DNA from: Phytophthora quininea
Lineage: Eukaryota; Oomycota; Peronosporomycetes; Peronosporales; Peronosporaceae
Length of the DNA stretch: 64,000 nucleotides
Direction: 5' to 3'
Assembly: GCA_011947345.1 (NCBI GenBank)
Contig: JAAVTG010000525.1
Span: 1-64,000 of the forward strand
Every line of letters starts with the position of its first letter. Position 1 is the stretch's first letter. Positions 22,373 through 34,300 of this stretch are shown here, one piece after another. Both the position numbers and the translations under genes were made by a program. The notes below the pieces were generated by a model, which was not told the origin of the DNA, made no database searches, and was given only the letters and a program-made list of their open reading frames with translations.

Positions 22373-25303
22373 CTAGTTGCCCTGGAAAGTCTGCTTCTCG
22401 AAAAGATGCAGCGTCAGCGTGGACAAGAACGCCGGGAACGAGCGGCACGTGGTGAGGTACGCGAACACGCGCTGGTTGATCTGCGAGCAGAACTCGGACC
22501 CCAGCAGCTCCAGCGACCCGTTGGCTTCCATGCGCACGAGCAGCTCGTCGTCGTCGTGCTCGGCGTAGACGGAGCGCAGTCGCAGCAGCTCCATGCCGTT
22601 GCTCTTCTTTAGGTCGACCTTGTAGCCCGTTAGGAGGTACACAGCTTCTCGGTACTGTCGGATCTGGTCGCCAAACACCTGCAACGAGCGATACAAAACA
22701 GTTAGGCGAGTGCACGCAAGGTGCTCCCATCAAAGTCATACAACGTACCTGCTTCAAACGCTGGTTCAACTTCTTGAGGCCTTCGACAGTCTCGTACGAG
22801 GTCGTAGTTGTAAACTTGTCTTCCGCGGCGGTAACGACGCTCGGGGACTGCAATGAAGATACAAACAACTTTTTAAGGAGAACGCACAGACAATGGTGCT
22901 CTAAAACTCACCTCGGAGTCCTCGCCGCTTGTGAGTTTATCGAGTCTTGCCCGGAGTGCTTCATTTTCCTGGCGCAGCTTCTCAACGTCATTTGCTTTAG
23001 CCTTGCTTTGGAGCATTTCGCGCGTAGGGTTCACCGCAAGGTGCACGATCTTGGTCGTCTCGACATTAAACTCGCCTCTGCCAAGCCGCTTCTCGAAGAT
23101 CGCCAGCTCCATTTCAGCCTTTTCAAGATGCTTAGTCAGGTTCCCATTCTCCTGTTTTGCGTCTGTAAGCGCCTTCTCTAACCTTTCGATGCGCGCTTCG
23201 TATTTCTTTACAGCAGCTGGAGTTGCCATGGTCTTTTGAGACGATTCCAGTCCCGTGATCAGTTCTTGCGACTGTTTAAGCGATGACTCTAGCAGAGCCA
23301 CACGCTTCGCCGATAAATCTTTTGCTTCCTGGTCATCGAGATCCTTTCCGTAGGTCTCCAGGATTTCAACTAGCTCCGTGTTCACTTTGCGCAGGTGGGC
23401 GACGACGTCATTGGCTCCATTCATCTTCTCCTGAAGCTCAGCCAACTGCATCTCGAGCTTGGCACAGTGGTTACCAGACGAGATCAGGTTGCTTTGCAGT
23501 TCTTCGCGCTGCTTCTCCAGTCGCTGACATTGAATCTCCACATTTCCCTTTTGCTCGAACAGCATCTCGAATGCATTTTGACGTGCTTTGTACAGCTCGA
23601 TAACTGCTGCAGCTGGTCGCGTTTTGAGGTCTTCCCGTGATATTCCGCCTGTACAAGCAGACAGACCGCGTTAAAGCGCCAATCAGCTTTAAGTCCCAAG
23701 CAATAGCCATCTTACTGTTTCCATCATTGACAATCGGTTCAAAGTAGTCGTAGAACTGTTTGTGAGCTTCTTCAACAAGCATCGCATTTTCCTGAACCAT
23801 TGCAAATGGATTTATCAATCATCCTGTTAGGGCAAGTGCGAATAACGTAAGAACTTACAATACGCTTCAGCATTTGGCTGTGTCGCTCTTCACTTTGGCG
23901 GAGCTTTTGCGTTGTTTGGTACAGTTTTTCTTGCAGAATTGAAGATGATCTGGACGCATCTATTAAGTCTACCAACTGTACAGAAGACACGAATATTGTC
24001 AGTACAATAAAATATCGAATCTGTGACGAAAGTCTGAACATACCTCCGCCTTGAGCTTACGCTCCGCAGACTGAAGCTGCATGATCTGCTCGTTGAGGTC
24101 ACGAACATCACGCGCATTTTCCAGAGTCTCCTTGGCACTCTCCAATCTTGCATTCGCGTGATCAGCTTCCATAGTTTTTTCCTTCAGCTGGGATTTAAGC
24201 AAACGAATCTTTGATTCCAAAATGTTGTCCTCGCCCTGAGGAACACCACAGAGGAATTAATATTTGCCCAGTGCATCAAAACACAATGGCGACACCAACC
24301 TCAGATGAAGTGGAGGACGAATCTTGGGCAGCAGCCAGCTCGTCCTGAAGAAGCTGAATCTAAATACGATGCGTTTAGAAGGGTATACTTGGGTGTTCGT
24401 ATTAAGTATACAACACTCGCTTACCTTCATCTTCGACTGCATAGTCGCCGTTCGTAACTCGCTGGCAGACTCGATCGCTTTTTCTTTCCACTCGTTCAAG
24501 TTCCCTCTACAAGCTCCAGCTGCGCTTCCAACTCGACCACTCTCTTCTCTAGCTGGAGTTTCTCCGCCGAGTGCTCATTCGTCGCAGCTTTCAACTCCTT
24601 GCGCGTCACTTCCTCCTCCGTCACTGCAAACTGCAACTGACGACGCAGTTGATCCAACTGCACATCTCGCTCCTTGAGCTCAATTTGATGTCGCTGGGTG
24701 TTAGTCTCCATCTGAATCTTCAGCATCTCCACCTCGCGCTCCAACTCCTTGCTCTAATTGCACACCAACAATCAGCACCAAATAGCGAAAGGTCCAACGC
24801 TGGCTCTGTCTCACCTTGGACACAGCAATGCTCTCAATCTCAAGCCGTTGGCGCTTGCTCTTACGCACGCTCTCACTCTCCTGCATTTTTTAGCTGCACC
24901 ACCCAACCAGATCCTCCTATGAGTCTTATTGTTATAGTCAACCTAAAATTGCTTGGACGGACCTTGTTTCTGCTCTTTCTCGAGCTCTCTCACTCTTTCT
25001 TGCAGCTGACGGACATAGTCCGTCGAGAAAGAAGTGTCTTTGCCTGGCGTGTTCATATCTAGCCCCAAGAAGTTGCTTCTCACCGAGCTTTTCGTTTGTG
25101 GAGTCGTCTGCATAGCATTAAAATCGTCATTATATAGTCAGCACCAGATAGTACCCCAACTAGAGCCTCTCGATTCCGGTAGTTAAGGGCCACTGCACCT
25201 CCAGAGAGCTGCTGTCTTCCACGACGAAGACCTGCGACGGGTCTTTGGGGATCGGCGAGCACAGGAACGACGACGACAGCGCCTTCCGCTTGCCTTCGGC
25301 CAT
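22373..25303 (-). CDS. MAD1: Spindle assembly checkpoint protein MAD1, multi-exon
   Basis: Recruits Mad2 to unattached kinetochores. The start at ATG 25303 gives MAEGKRKALSSSF. Exons separated by short introns encode a long coiled coil: YVRQLQERVRELEKEQ, ESESVRKSKRQRLEIES, REVEMLKIQMETNTQRHQ, and the 22873-23565 exon with KIVHLAVNPTREMLQ, the equivalent of the human region just before the Mad2-binding to C-terminal transition. The C-terminal globular domain is clear: YREAVYLLTGYKVDL, RLRSVYAEHDDDELLV, LLGSEFCSQ and FPAFLSTLTLHLFEKQTF, with the stop at 22373. Introns recognised include those around 22690-22750, 22860-22910 and several at 23.6-25.1 kb. Exon 1's 3' splice is unclear, because a TAG lies in frame near 25160. 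Confidence 0.88.
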
Positions 25304-25389
25304 CGCCCCCAAGATAAAAACTTTGGCGCCTCGCGCTGTGATTGGCCAATATTTGTCATGTCACTAACTCCCCTCGCTTCAATGCCTTA
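25304..25389. promoter_or_regulatory. Divergent MAD1/DCTN4 promoter
   Basis: An 86-bp gap between the two opposing start codons. It contains ATTGGCCAAT near 25341-25350, a palindromic double CCAAT-box sequence, which suits bidirectional transcription. The regulatory role is inferred. Confidence 0.45.
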
Positions 25390-27037
25390 ATGATACTGTA
25401 CCACAACACGATGGACCAAGTCGACGGCGTATGCGTCCGCTACGCGTGCAAATGCGGCAACCTGGCCCCCGTCGGCGCGCTCTTCTACAGCGAGACCTGC
25501 GACAAGCTCGTGTGTCGCCTGCCGTGCTGTAGCGTGGAGGAGTTCGAGTCTTATTACTGCGGGAACTTGCTGGTCAACTTGCCCTCGAAAGAAGCGTCCA
25601 TGTACCAGAACCGCTCGAGTCGCTGCTTCAGCTGCCCCGCCTGCGAGACGGCGCTGTCCACGGCCTTCCACGAGGACAAGCAGCGCTTCTTCTTCCTCTG
25701 CGCGCACTGCCGCTGGGACTCGCTGGACTTAGGGCTGATGGACGACGATCCGGACGCGCTTGTCATGGTGGCCATCACCCGCGAACGTCAAGCTATCCAC
25801 GAGGACGTTTTCCAAGCCATGCATTCTTATTACTCGACATTGTCTAGCTCTGCAGGCTCTACGGCCATTGGAGGAGGCCTGGCAGCCTCCACCGCAGGCT
25901 TTGGGCGTAACAGCTCGCTGCAATTCCTTGCGGACTCTATGAAGGAGCTGCAGCGAGAGCACCAGATGAAGAAGTTCCGTCTGCAACGCATGAGCGAGAT
26001 GGGAGGGTGGAAGTACGACCAGGTGCTGACCAAAGTGAAGGAGAAGGAGCAGTGGCTGCTGGACCAGAGGAAGGAGCATCAGTGGCCGGAGCTGGCCAAG
26101 CAGCTTGTAGCGCTGCCAACACAGGGGACATCCTATGGTGAAGATACGCCTGACAAGAACCGCGAGATACTGGAGAAACTAGCGCAGACCAAAGACATGG
26201 GCAAGATCTCGACGCTGCATCAGCGGCTGCTAAACCCGCTGGATCAGTCGCGGGGTGCAAACGGACTGTATCCGTCCAGACCATTGCTACGTGTGAAGCG
26301 CACGTGGAGATGTGTTGAATCCATTGAACGTGGCACTGCCGGGATCCTTGTCAAGCCTCAGATCAGCCCCATGAGTGGCGACAGCTCGCTTCCAGTTTCG
26401 GCGTCGTGGTTCAAGAAGGCCAATTTAGCGGCACATTATGTGCCTGTCGTTACGTTTCAGCGCCTCCCTTATCGTGTTGACGTTGCTGGCCATGCGGAAT
26501 GCGTTTTGCTAGTGGAAAACCCGATGGACGACGCAATTCGTATCACTTTCCGTCCGGATACAGCCAACACGGGAGAATCCTGCGAAAACGGACACGTATG
26601 TAGCAAGCTGCTCACAAAATTGCCAGCTCGGTGGCTAATACTTTTTTAATCAGGTTTTGTTGCAGGACTCGACTCCGATTGTTATCGGGCCGTACGAAGA
26701 TCCAAACCTGGCGGATGCTTTCGTCGATGATGATCAGTTTGGTGTCAATGGCGAGCCACGCAACCCAATGCTTCTTCAAGCTACTAGAAATCTCATCAAG
26801 GTCAAATTACCGGTAAGAAACGGTTGTATTTCGATCAAACCTCAGCCATCGCTAAAGCCTTTACTTTCCTTGCATGTATTGCAGCTTTCCTATGAAATTG
26901 AGCAATCTCCATCGACTATTATTTCAGCACGATTTGTCATGGACACGGAAAAGTTTGACGAATCGCTGAACGAGGTGATTGAAGACACGCTCATGAGTAT
27001 TTCGGTTGTGATTACCGCGCCAATTGCACAGCAATGA
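25390..27037 (+). CDS. DCTN4: Dynactin subunit 4 (p62)
   Basis: A component of the pointed-end complex of dynactin, the cofactor of cytoplasmic dynein. The likely start is ATG 25390 or 25411. The N-terminus has the family's Cys pairs for zinc binding: YACKCGNL, SETCDKLVC, CFSCPACETAL and FFLCAHCRWDS. A central coiled segment (SMKELQREHQMKKFRLQRM) and conserved C-terminal beta-rich parts follow (LVKPQISPMSGDSSL, VPVVTFQRLPYRVDV, VLLQDSTPIVIGPYEDPN, ISARFVMDTEKFDE). Introns fit at 26596-26653 (58 nt) and 26813-26884 (72 nt). The reading frame is otherwise intact to the stop at 27037. Divergent from MAD1. Confidence 0.9.
26596..26653 (+). other. DCTN4 intron 1
   Basis: A 58-nt GTATGT...AATCAG intron joining CENGH to VLLQDSTPIVIG in frame. 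Confidence 0.75.
26813..26884 (+). other. DCTN4 intron 2
   Basis: A 72-nt GTAAGA...TTGCAG intron joining IKVKLP to LSYEIEQSP in frame. Confidence 0.8.
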
Positions 27038-27131
27038 AGCGTTTTGCTTTACAGAGTGGAATAACTTTCTGACGAGATCGCAATTCAAAACACGAGCGTC
27101 TATTCAAGAGACCGCGTCTTTTCATTGCGAG

Positions 27132-29793
27132 ATGGACTTGCCGAGCGAACTGGATGCTTTCCATGCTGTGCTGAAGCGCCGGATCCGCGATCAAAATCAA
27201 ATTGAAGACTGTCGCAGTGGGCTATCGGCGGAGAGAAAAGTGGCGGCTCAGAAAGCGACGGCTGCACGAGTAAGACCCGTGAAATGAAAGCAAATACTTT
27301 GGAGTTTACGATCGCGTTTGGTGGTTATTCTTGCAGGAGATTCGTCACGTGGATGGCCAGTCGGGGTGTTTTTGCATGGACTGTCTTCTTCATCGCAAGC
27401 AGGAGTGGCGAATTGGGGATGTGAATCCTGCAATTGTTGGTCCTCGTGATCAATGGCGGCAGTACACCTGGGGAAATGCAGACCGTCACTGTCTTTATTC
27501 CGAGTCCGACGGGGTGTCCAGCAAACCCAATCTCACGCCGTCTATCACGGAAAAGATTCGAGTCCATGACTCTAAAAATCGAGTGCTCACTATTGCTCGT
27601 GATGCAAAGTTTACTGCGGTGCGTGTTTCATTTGCGTGTGATGTTTGAACTCTTATATATTGTGAATTCGTGTAGGTTGCATCAGGCCAATACCACACGC
27701 TAATGCTCAGCGGTGGGTCGTGCGTGATACTTGAACTTATGTTCACTTTAATTGACTGTGTATGAATAGAGTCTGCTGAAGTGTTTTCAAGCGGGGACAA
27801 CACTTACGGTGCTCTTGGAGTGGCCAATATGGGTGGCAGCCGCGTTACCCCTGCCAAAGTGACGGGCGAAATTGCAAGCCTTGGAGGCTGTGTGAAAATC
27901 ATTGCAGCAAGTGGTTTCGCTTCATTCGCGCTAGTTGGTAAGTTTACCCGAACGTTTACTGTTGTACGACGAGGTTGAATTCGTTTCGTTCAGTGTTGCC
28001 CAATGCTAATGAGCCACAGCGACCAAGCTCGAAAGAAGCGGGACAGATTCGAGGTCGCCTGACTTCTATCGAGAGGATGGCACAAGGCCGACTAAATTCC
28101 CTCAACAAGATGAACAGTCACGCGAAATTGGAGCATGCGATGAATACTGTGGCGTACAACAATCGTACGGGCCTGCATTTGCTGCATTTGATGTCTCTGA
28201 TACATATTTATTTCCTTCAGTGTTTTCCTGGGGTCGGGGTGACTACGGTGTGCTTGGACATGGCGATACTCAATCGTCTGCTGTCCCGCGAGTCTTGAAA
28301 ATGTTCAATTTCATGCGAGTGATTGGTGTAAGTGCCGGTTTAAACCATGTGCTGGTACTAACCGAAATGGACGGAGTTTATGCCTTTGGCGATGGACGGA
28401 ATGGAAAACTGGGCTTGGGTGCGCAATTACTATCGTACAATGTTCGCTACCGACGCTGACTAACGCTGTTGCAGGAGACACAATAAAGAGACCTTCTCCA
28501 GCGAGAATCACGGCTCTAGATGGATTGAATGTGGTTCATGTTTCCGCAGGGGATGAGCACTCTGTTGCTATGACTGGTGAAACGTTTTTCAATCGACAAG
28601 TTTATTCGTGGGGGTTTGGGAAGAACGGGTATCGTATTACACGGCGATTTTTACGTGGAGCAGTGGAGTACTGACCGAATTGCATGGGTGTGCAGACGTC
28701 TGGGTCATAATGATGAGATGACTCGCCTCAAACCGGCGCGCGTTAACTTTTTCGTGGACGAGTAAGGAACGTTCAATGAATACAAGATGCCAAAGAACTC
28801 AATCGTGTCATGTGTACAGAAAGTCATCACAGTCGTAGCTGGCGGATCTCATAACCTAGCAACTTCTGGTGAGTTAACTTCCGTTAGATAGTCATGTCGA
28901 TGCTGATTGTTCGATATTTGAACAGAGATGCTTCAGGGTATTTGTGTTTGGTCATGGGGAGATGGCAGCTACGGGCAACTCGGTATGTTTCGGTGATACT
29001 TCTACAAAATGTATAATCTAATAAGCGATGTGATGTGTGGTAATACTAGGGCATCGAGATACATGGGACGCGTTGACACCTCGCTCAATCGATGAAATTC
29101 GCTACGAAACTATCCGGCATATTGATGCAGGACAGCGTCATTCTTTGGCAATATCCGATTCCAGACAACTTTGGCTGTGGGGACAAGGAATTCATGGCGA
29201 CTATGACGTGCCGAACCCAGACGCATCGAGCACTTCCATCCTGTATCCCATCAAGGTGGATGTAGAAGGCTAATGCTACAAAGAGTCAAAGTATGTTAAC
29301 GTGTATCGTGCAGATTCAACTACCGGAGTTGTCTCTGGTTAGTGCTCGTGCAGGAAGAGGACGGACGTTTGTGTGGGGTGATCGAGGTAAGCTAAAGTCT
29401 TGTAGTTCTCGATGATTCAGGGTATGGTGACCGTAACATGCTTTCCCAGCAATTGAACGTCAGAAGTCTCGGTCATTTGGAGGCAGCACAGGTTTAGTAC
29501 AAAAGTGTTGGCTTTCCACTTTGTGACGTAGTTTACCTTTTTGTGTGTTGGATGTTGAAGTTGGCAGTATGTGCTGCGCCATGGAAGACTACGAAAGTCT
29601 AACGTCTGGTAGCTTTCGTGTGTATTATCAATGTGGCCAATGCCAAATGGAATCCATCTGCATCGGGTGTGCTCACCACTGCCACGTCCAACACTGCCTG
29701 GAGCTGAAATATAGCCTGAAAGACACTTTGAGTCGGCGCTGCGATTGCTTTTCCAACCCCAAGAAGTGTGGATTCGGAGACAACGAGGAATGA
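27132..29793 (+). CDS. RCC1-repeat protein with C-terminal UBR-like zinc finger, multi-exon
   Basis: Starts at ATG 27132 (MDLPSELDAFHAVLKRR), 94 bp after DCTN4 on the same strand. A Cys-rich early segment (GCFCMDCLLHRKQEW) precedes a seven-bladed RCC1-type propeller. Recognisable blades are EVFSSGDNTYGALGVANMGG, FSWGRGDYGVLGHGDTQSS, YAFGDGRNGKLGLG, YSWGFGKNG and LWLWGQGIHGDYDV, with HSVAMTG and HSLAIS turns. The last exon (29545-29793) is Cys/His-rich (CGQCQMESICIGCAHHCHVQ, then CDCFSNPKKCGF), resembling a UBR box. At least seven exons are needed; some junctions are uncertain. RCC1 repeats mediate GTPase exchange or protein binding, so the exact role is open. Confidence 0.72.
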
Positions 29794-29932
29794 TAACTTA
29801 TGATGGAAAAATCAAAGCATCACTTTCACTTTGTTGCGGTCTTGGCGCCAGAAAGCGCGTCCGCAAATATTGCAGCTGGTGGCGGAGGTCTGCGCCAATA
29901 TTTATCACTATTAGCTAGGATACTGTCGTGTT

Positions 29933-32900
29933 TCATTCATAGTGCACCAAACCTGTGTAGTCCAAGTCTGCGTAACGAAGCACGTAAAGATGATGAAGTA
30001 GATTTCGGTTGATTCTGCCAGTTCCTTCTGCAGGATCGGCGTTGTTCTCTGCGGCTTCACGATCAGCACGCAACTTTTCGTAGATGCTTTCCGCCTTGAA
30101 TGACTTCCGAGGGGAATCCAGTCAGTGACGCTGTTTTGATCCCGTACATGCCGATCGACGGAAAAGGTCCGTCTTTTAACTGGAATCGAGAGTGCATCGA
30201 GTTCTACATGGAATAAATAATTAGGCGAACAGCAAGCTTGATTCATACGAAACACGAGCAGCTTACGCTGTTAGGTGTTCCCATGTGGTAGCATCGACAT
30301 TGGGGATACATCTGAGCAAGACGATTCAACTGGTGATAGTGGGTCGCAAAGCAGGTGTATGCGCCTCGTCGAATAAATTCTTCACTGATGCTCCAAGCGA
30401 TTGCGGCCCCTTCGTCATTGGCAGTTCCACGCCCGAGTTCGTCAATCAAGACCAGCGATCTTGCAGTACACGACTCCAGGATGAAAGCTGTTTCGGTCAT
30501 TTCGACTTCGAAAGAACTTGCGTTTTCCTCCATGTCGTCCGAAGTCCCAAATCTAGTACAGATCCGGTCTCGAATCGGAATGAAGGCCTCAGTAGCAGGA
30601 ACGTAGCATCCCATCTGAGCCATGATTGTGATAATCGCTGTTTCACGCAGATATGTCGACTTTCCTGCGCAGTTTGGTCCGGTAACAACTTTTCACAGAA
30701 AACAATTATAATTAGCTGACAGAGTCTTCATTTCATTTCTGAGTTGACCATACTGTGAAATGTGCTGAGTGGGTCGAAAAACTACAGCATGTCGTTCGTG
30801 AGTTAAGCAAGTTTAAAATATGAAACCACACCGCACCGTGTCGCTGGGAACGTATACTTGGTCTTTTGCAGCACGCTCAACTAGTGGATGTCGACCCTTT
30901 TTATGGCCATATTACCGTGCTGTGACATTATCGGTCTCGTATCTGCAGAGTCAATGGTATTAGCTGATAAAGATCAGCACAAATGAGTAAGAAAACTTAC
31001 ATGGTCTTTCTGGTGGTGAGAGAGCTACAACGTTGACGAAGCTGCGAGAAATGAGTTAGACGTATTTAACATCGAGTGATCACGGATAGTCACACCTGAG
31101 AAGCATATCTAGTAGCGCTACACTTTCAACCATCGCGTGCATGGTCGAGGTTTGAGGACGTATCTCATCGAGTAGCTTTTGGATGACATCGTTGGATAGC
31201 TTGTACACTGCTGTGAGGGCCTCATTCAATCTCACGTTGAGCGACACCAACACCCTTGTAGAACAGCAGACGGCTGAGATAACCATTTAGCAGAAATTAT
31301 TAACCTCCGATGTCAATTAGCAGGATCATTCGATGCCCGAACCGGTTTTCGTTGTCACCCTCTCAATGAACATTGCTGGCAAATCTGTGCAGTTGACTGG
31401 GACTGCTAGGTGATATCCCCTCCTCGATCTGTTTTTCAGCAATTGCAACAGATTAGTTATCGAATTGATATGCGTACAGCGTTGCATTAATTCAACGCAC
31501 GTGTAGTTTAGTCGAATTGGGATGCCAAACTCTTCCTTGTGCGTGTGAACGACTTCGTGGATCCTCTCGATGGTATCAAGATATGTCCTTCGTGCAACGT
31601 CGAGCATACCATCAACTCCGGCTCTGACCGCGAAACATTCTTGAATACGCTTTTGAGCAGCTGAGCGGCAGGCTTTCACTCTGGTTATGCAGGTTTCTAG
31701 GGTTAAAACAAAATCGATATCAACAAGCTGACTACCCGCACCGTTCGTTGACAACTCGCTCGATAGCGGTCTTAATCCCATCGAATTGCTCATCTTTCAA
31801 ACTAATCGACAGTCAGACTTGTAAATGCAGTGTAAGGAAGAATATGTCACTTCATACCTTTGTGTTATCGAATTTAGCAAAGCGCATGGCTTATCCTGAG
31901 TCTGGGTGAAATGCTCGAGGTGTGCCACCAAATTTGGTAGGCATTCCAAGGTATGCTTCAACGCAATCACACTTCCTATGGCAATTCTCGACGATCGAGG
32001 GGTGACCACTTTTGGTATGAAGACAAGTTGACCCTAACATGAAAAAATATAACATTGTGAGAGCTCACTTGAAAGCCTTGTGGTGTAACGGAGCACAGAC
32101 CAGCAGCCGATCTAAATCGACAAAATCTCGCAGTGCCTCCGAAACATCGAAAAACCACCCAGGATTATCGAGAAAAATGCCTATCACTTCGTGGCGGCCT
32201 TGGCTATTGCTCAGTAGAAAGTTTTGTTATAGGAAGGTGGACAAAACGCTTTCGTGTAACGTACATCGTCTTCAAGTGACACGTTGGTTGTAGCATCTGT
32301 CACCAAGAACAAAGCGTTAACAAATACCGAGATTTTACTGTTGTTGGCAGGCACACCGTCGATCGGAGAAGGCGATTCCCAGCCGAAGTCTGCGTGTTGT
32401 TCAGCATTTTACACAGCGACTAAACAAGGTTGTCACTTAAAACGCACAGTTATCCGTAACGAGATACGTCTTCTCACCTGGTTGTCAGTTCTCCCTCTTG
32501 CGCCTTGAACTAACTCGAGTGCGGAAATAGTGGCTTGATCCATGAGAAGTTTGCGCGTTGAAGGGCTAATCACAACCTGACAAGCATAACATTTGGTCAG
32601 CAAATTGGCTGCGTAGTCGAGCTAACTCGCCATGGAAATCATCACTCGCCTTCATTGTTTTTCTGCGATGTAGACCCCTGGATAAATTCGATGTATTTCA
32701 TCACACATGCTACGGATGCCATCGCGACGTAGTTCTGTTACACATCATCCAGTGTTTAGTACATCTCCATCGAAGAACAACATCTCAAAGCTCCACACTC
32801 TTCCGATATTGATGTCGACGTTGTTGGCCATGACGCGTTTAATGTCTTCTGCGCCTTTAGTCTGACTGCAATGCCAAACACAAGAAAGTAAAAAAACACG

Positions 32901-33487
32901 ATTACCCGGAATCTACCGGTTGGACTCACTCAAAGTACTTCCGAGCTACGGGAACCACTCGGCAGCTCGAGTCTGAGAAACGCTTGGAAATCTCGTCATT
33001 GATCTTGCGCGGCTTGGAGGTCTCGACCACAAGAACCTCCACAGGCTGCCTCACACCACCACACGTTAACTCCAGCCTGATGCTTTGTTTTTCTCTGTTC
33101 CTTACTTGATAAGCTTGGAGCAGTGACATAGTGTCCACATAGGAGTGTGAGTCGATCACAGTCCAGAGCAGCAGCTCGTAGGGGAGGCCAAATCGACGGC
33201 GCAGATTCCTAGGCACTCATCAGTCAGAGACGTCTTTGTAGTGGAATCCTCCGTTGCTTACCGATCTCTCGTGCCCGGTTCTCAGCTACAGCTGCGATTA
33301 GAAAGGAGGACCGCACTTCAGTGGCGGATATGGTCGAGCCTCTGGACCCTCCCCTGCTTGATAGCAAGGAGTCTCGGCTTGTTGTTGCGGCGTATGCTTG
33401 TGCAACTTGTGCAGCTGGGACGCTGTATCGCGGTGGTTTGGCAGCGCGTTCATTGAGTTCCACACGTTGCGCGCTCGCGTCCTCCAT
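29933..33487 (-). CDS. MSH4: Meiotic MutS homologue MSH4, multi-exon
   Basis: A partner of MSH5 in stabilising meiotic crossover intermediates. Exon 1 (33487-33262) ends in a GTAAGC donor and includes VAENRAREIG. The next exons give NDEISKRFSDSSCRV and VARKYFE. A central clamp/lever region has CFAVRAGVDGMLDVARRTYL, typical of MSH4 rather than MSH5. The ATPase domain carries Walker A GPNCAGKST (about 30657-30680), then STYLRETAIITIMAQMGCYV, Walker B SLVLIDELGRG (30431-30463) and FATHYHQLNRLA. The last exon reads LKDGPFPSIGMYGIKTASLTG. After a one-base frame change near 30105 it continues AESIYEKLRADREAAEN to a stop at 29933. No N-terminal mismatch-recognition domain I is seen, as expected for MSH4. 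About ten introns; individual junctions are not all resolved. Confidence 0.85.
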
Positions 33488-33666
33488 CGCGCACTTGTCT
33501 GGGAAGGAAAATTGGAGAATGCGGAAAGGAGTGATTGTCCTTCAACTTCAAACTTTAACTTTTGCAATAAAATGAAATTGTTATTAACTCGCCGGCAGCA
33601 GCGAAAGAAAGTGAACTCGTTAGCCCACAGAATGACAGCAACCTTGTCAGACTGCCAGATCGAAAT

Positions 33667-34020
33667 GTGCATGACAAGAGTGCGGCAGCGCTGCAAGGTA
33701 GCAGGATTCCTCTCATTTTTGCTTTTGCCTCGGACACTCCACGCCAGACTATCTGCCATAAGCCGACAGCGCAAGAAGGGACGACCCGGACGACTCGGTC
33801 ACCCCTGACGCTGAGCCACGCTACCGTATCAAGGAAGCTACTAAAGACCTGCACTCAAGCGTCATCTGCAAGCTGTCGCGGATTCTTCGCGTGCCGCTGT
33901 CGAGCCAACTTCTGGGATCGAGACGTTAACGCCGCGAGGAATATGCTGGAACTGCTTCGCAGCGGGCGGAAGGGCAAGCATGGTCCAGGACGGCTGAGAG
34001 CATTCAGGTGCGGACAATAA
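33667..34020 (+). pseudogene. Fanzor/TnpB-like nuclease C-terminal remnant
   Basis: A plus-strand open stretch ending at the TAA at 34018-34020 contains CRCRANFWDRDVNAARNMLE. The core DRDVNAARN is the hallmark of the C-terminal RuvC-III/zinc-ribbon region of IS605-type TnpB and eukaryotic Fanzor RNA-guided nucleases, and Cys residues just upstream fit the remains of a zinc ribbon. Upstream, no other RuvC motif is readable in frame and the sequence overlaps nothing conserved on plus, so this is a truncated, decayed fragment. It sits next to the MSH4 5' end. Recognition rests on one short motif. Confidence 0.6.
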
Positions 34021-34168
34021 CATACGAGCGACTGAAACAACGGTGGCTAGCAGCGTACGCGCTGCAGGATTTGCGTCGCCAGCCACACCAAGATAAGCGT
34101 AGCATACAGAAGGGATCCCAGTAGAACTTAGTGCTGTATAATCTTAAGAAGTAAGGGCAAACCTGCTG

Positions 34169-34300
34169 GCTTCTAAGCGAACCTCGGCCTTCCTCGGCCG
34201 AAGGGAACGGCTCAGTCTTGTTCCGCCAGTCCTAGCTTCTAAGCGTACCTCGGTCTTCCTAGGCCGAAGGGAACGGCTTGGTCTTGTTCCGCCAATCCGT
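34169..34300. repeat. Two tandem copies of a 66-bp repeat
   Basis: Copies start at 34169 and 34235 (GCTTCTAAGCGWACCTCGG...). They are about 90% identical, and each contains a short CCTCGGCC-type palindrome. The second copy runs into the last codons of the membrane-protein gene at 34259. Confidence 0.8.
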
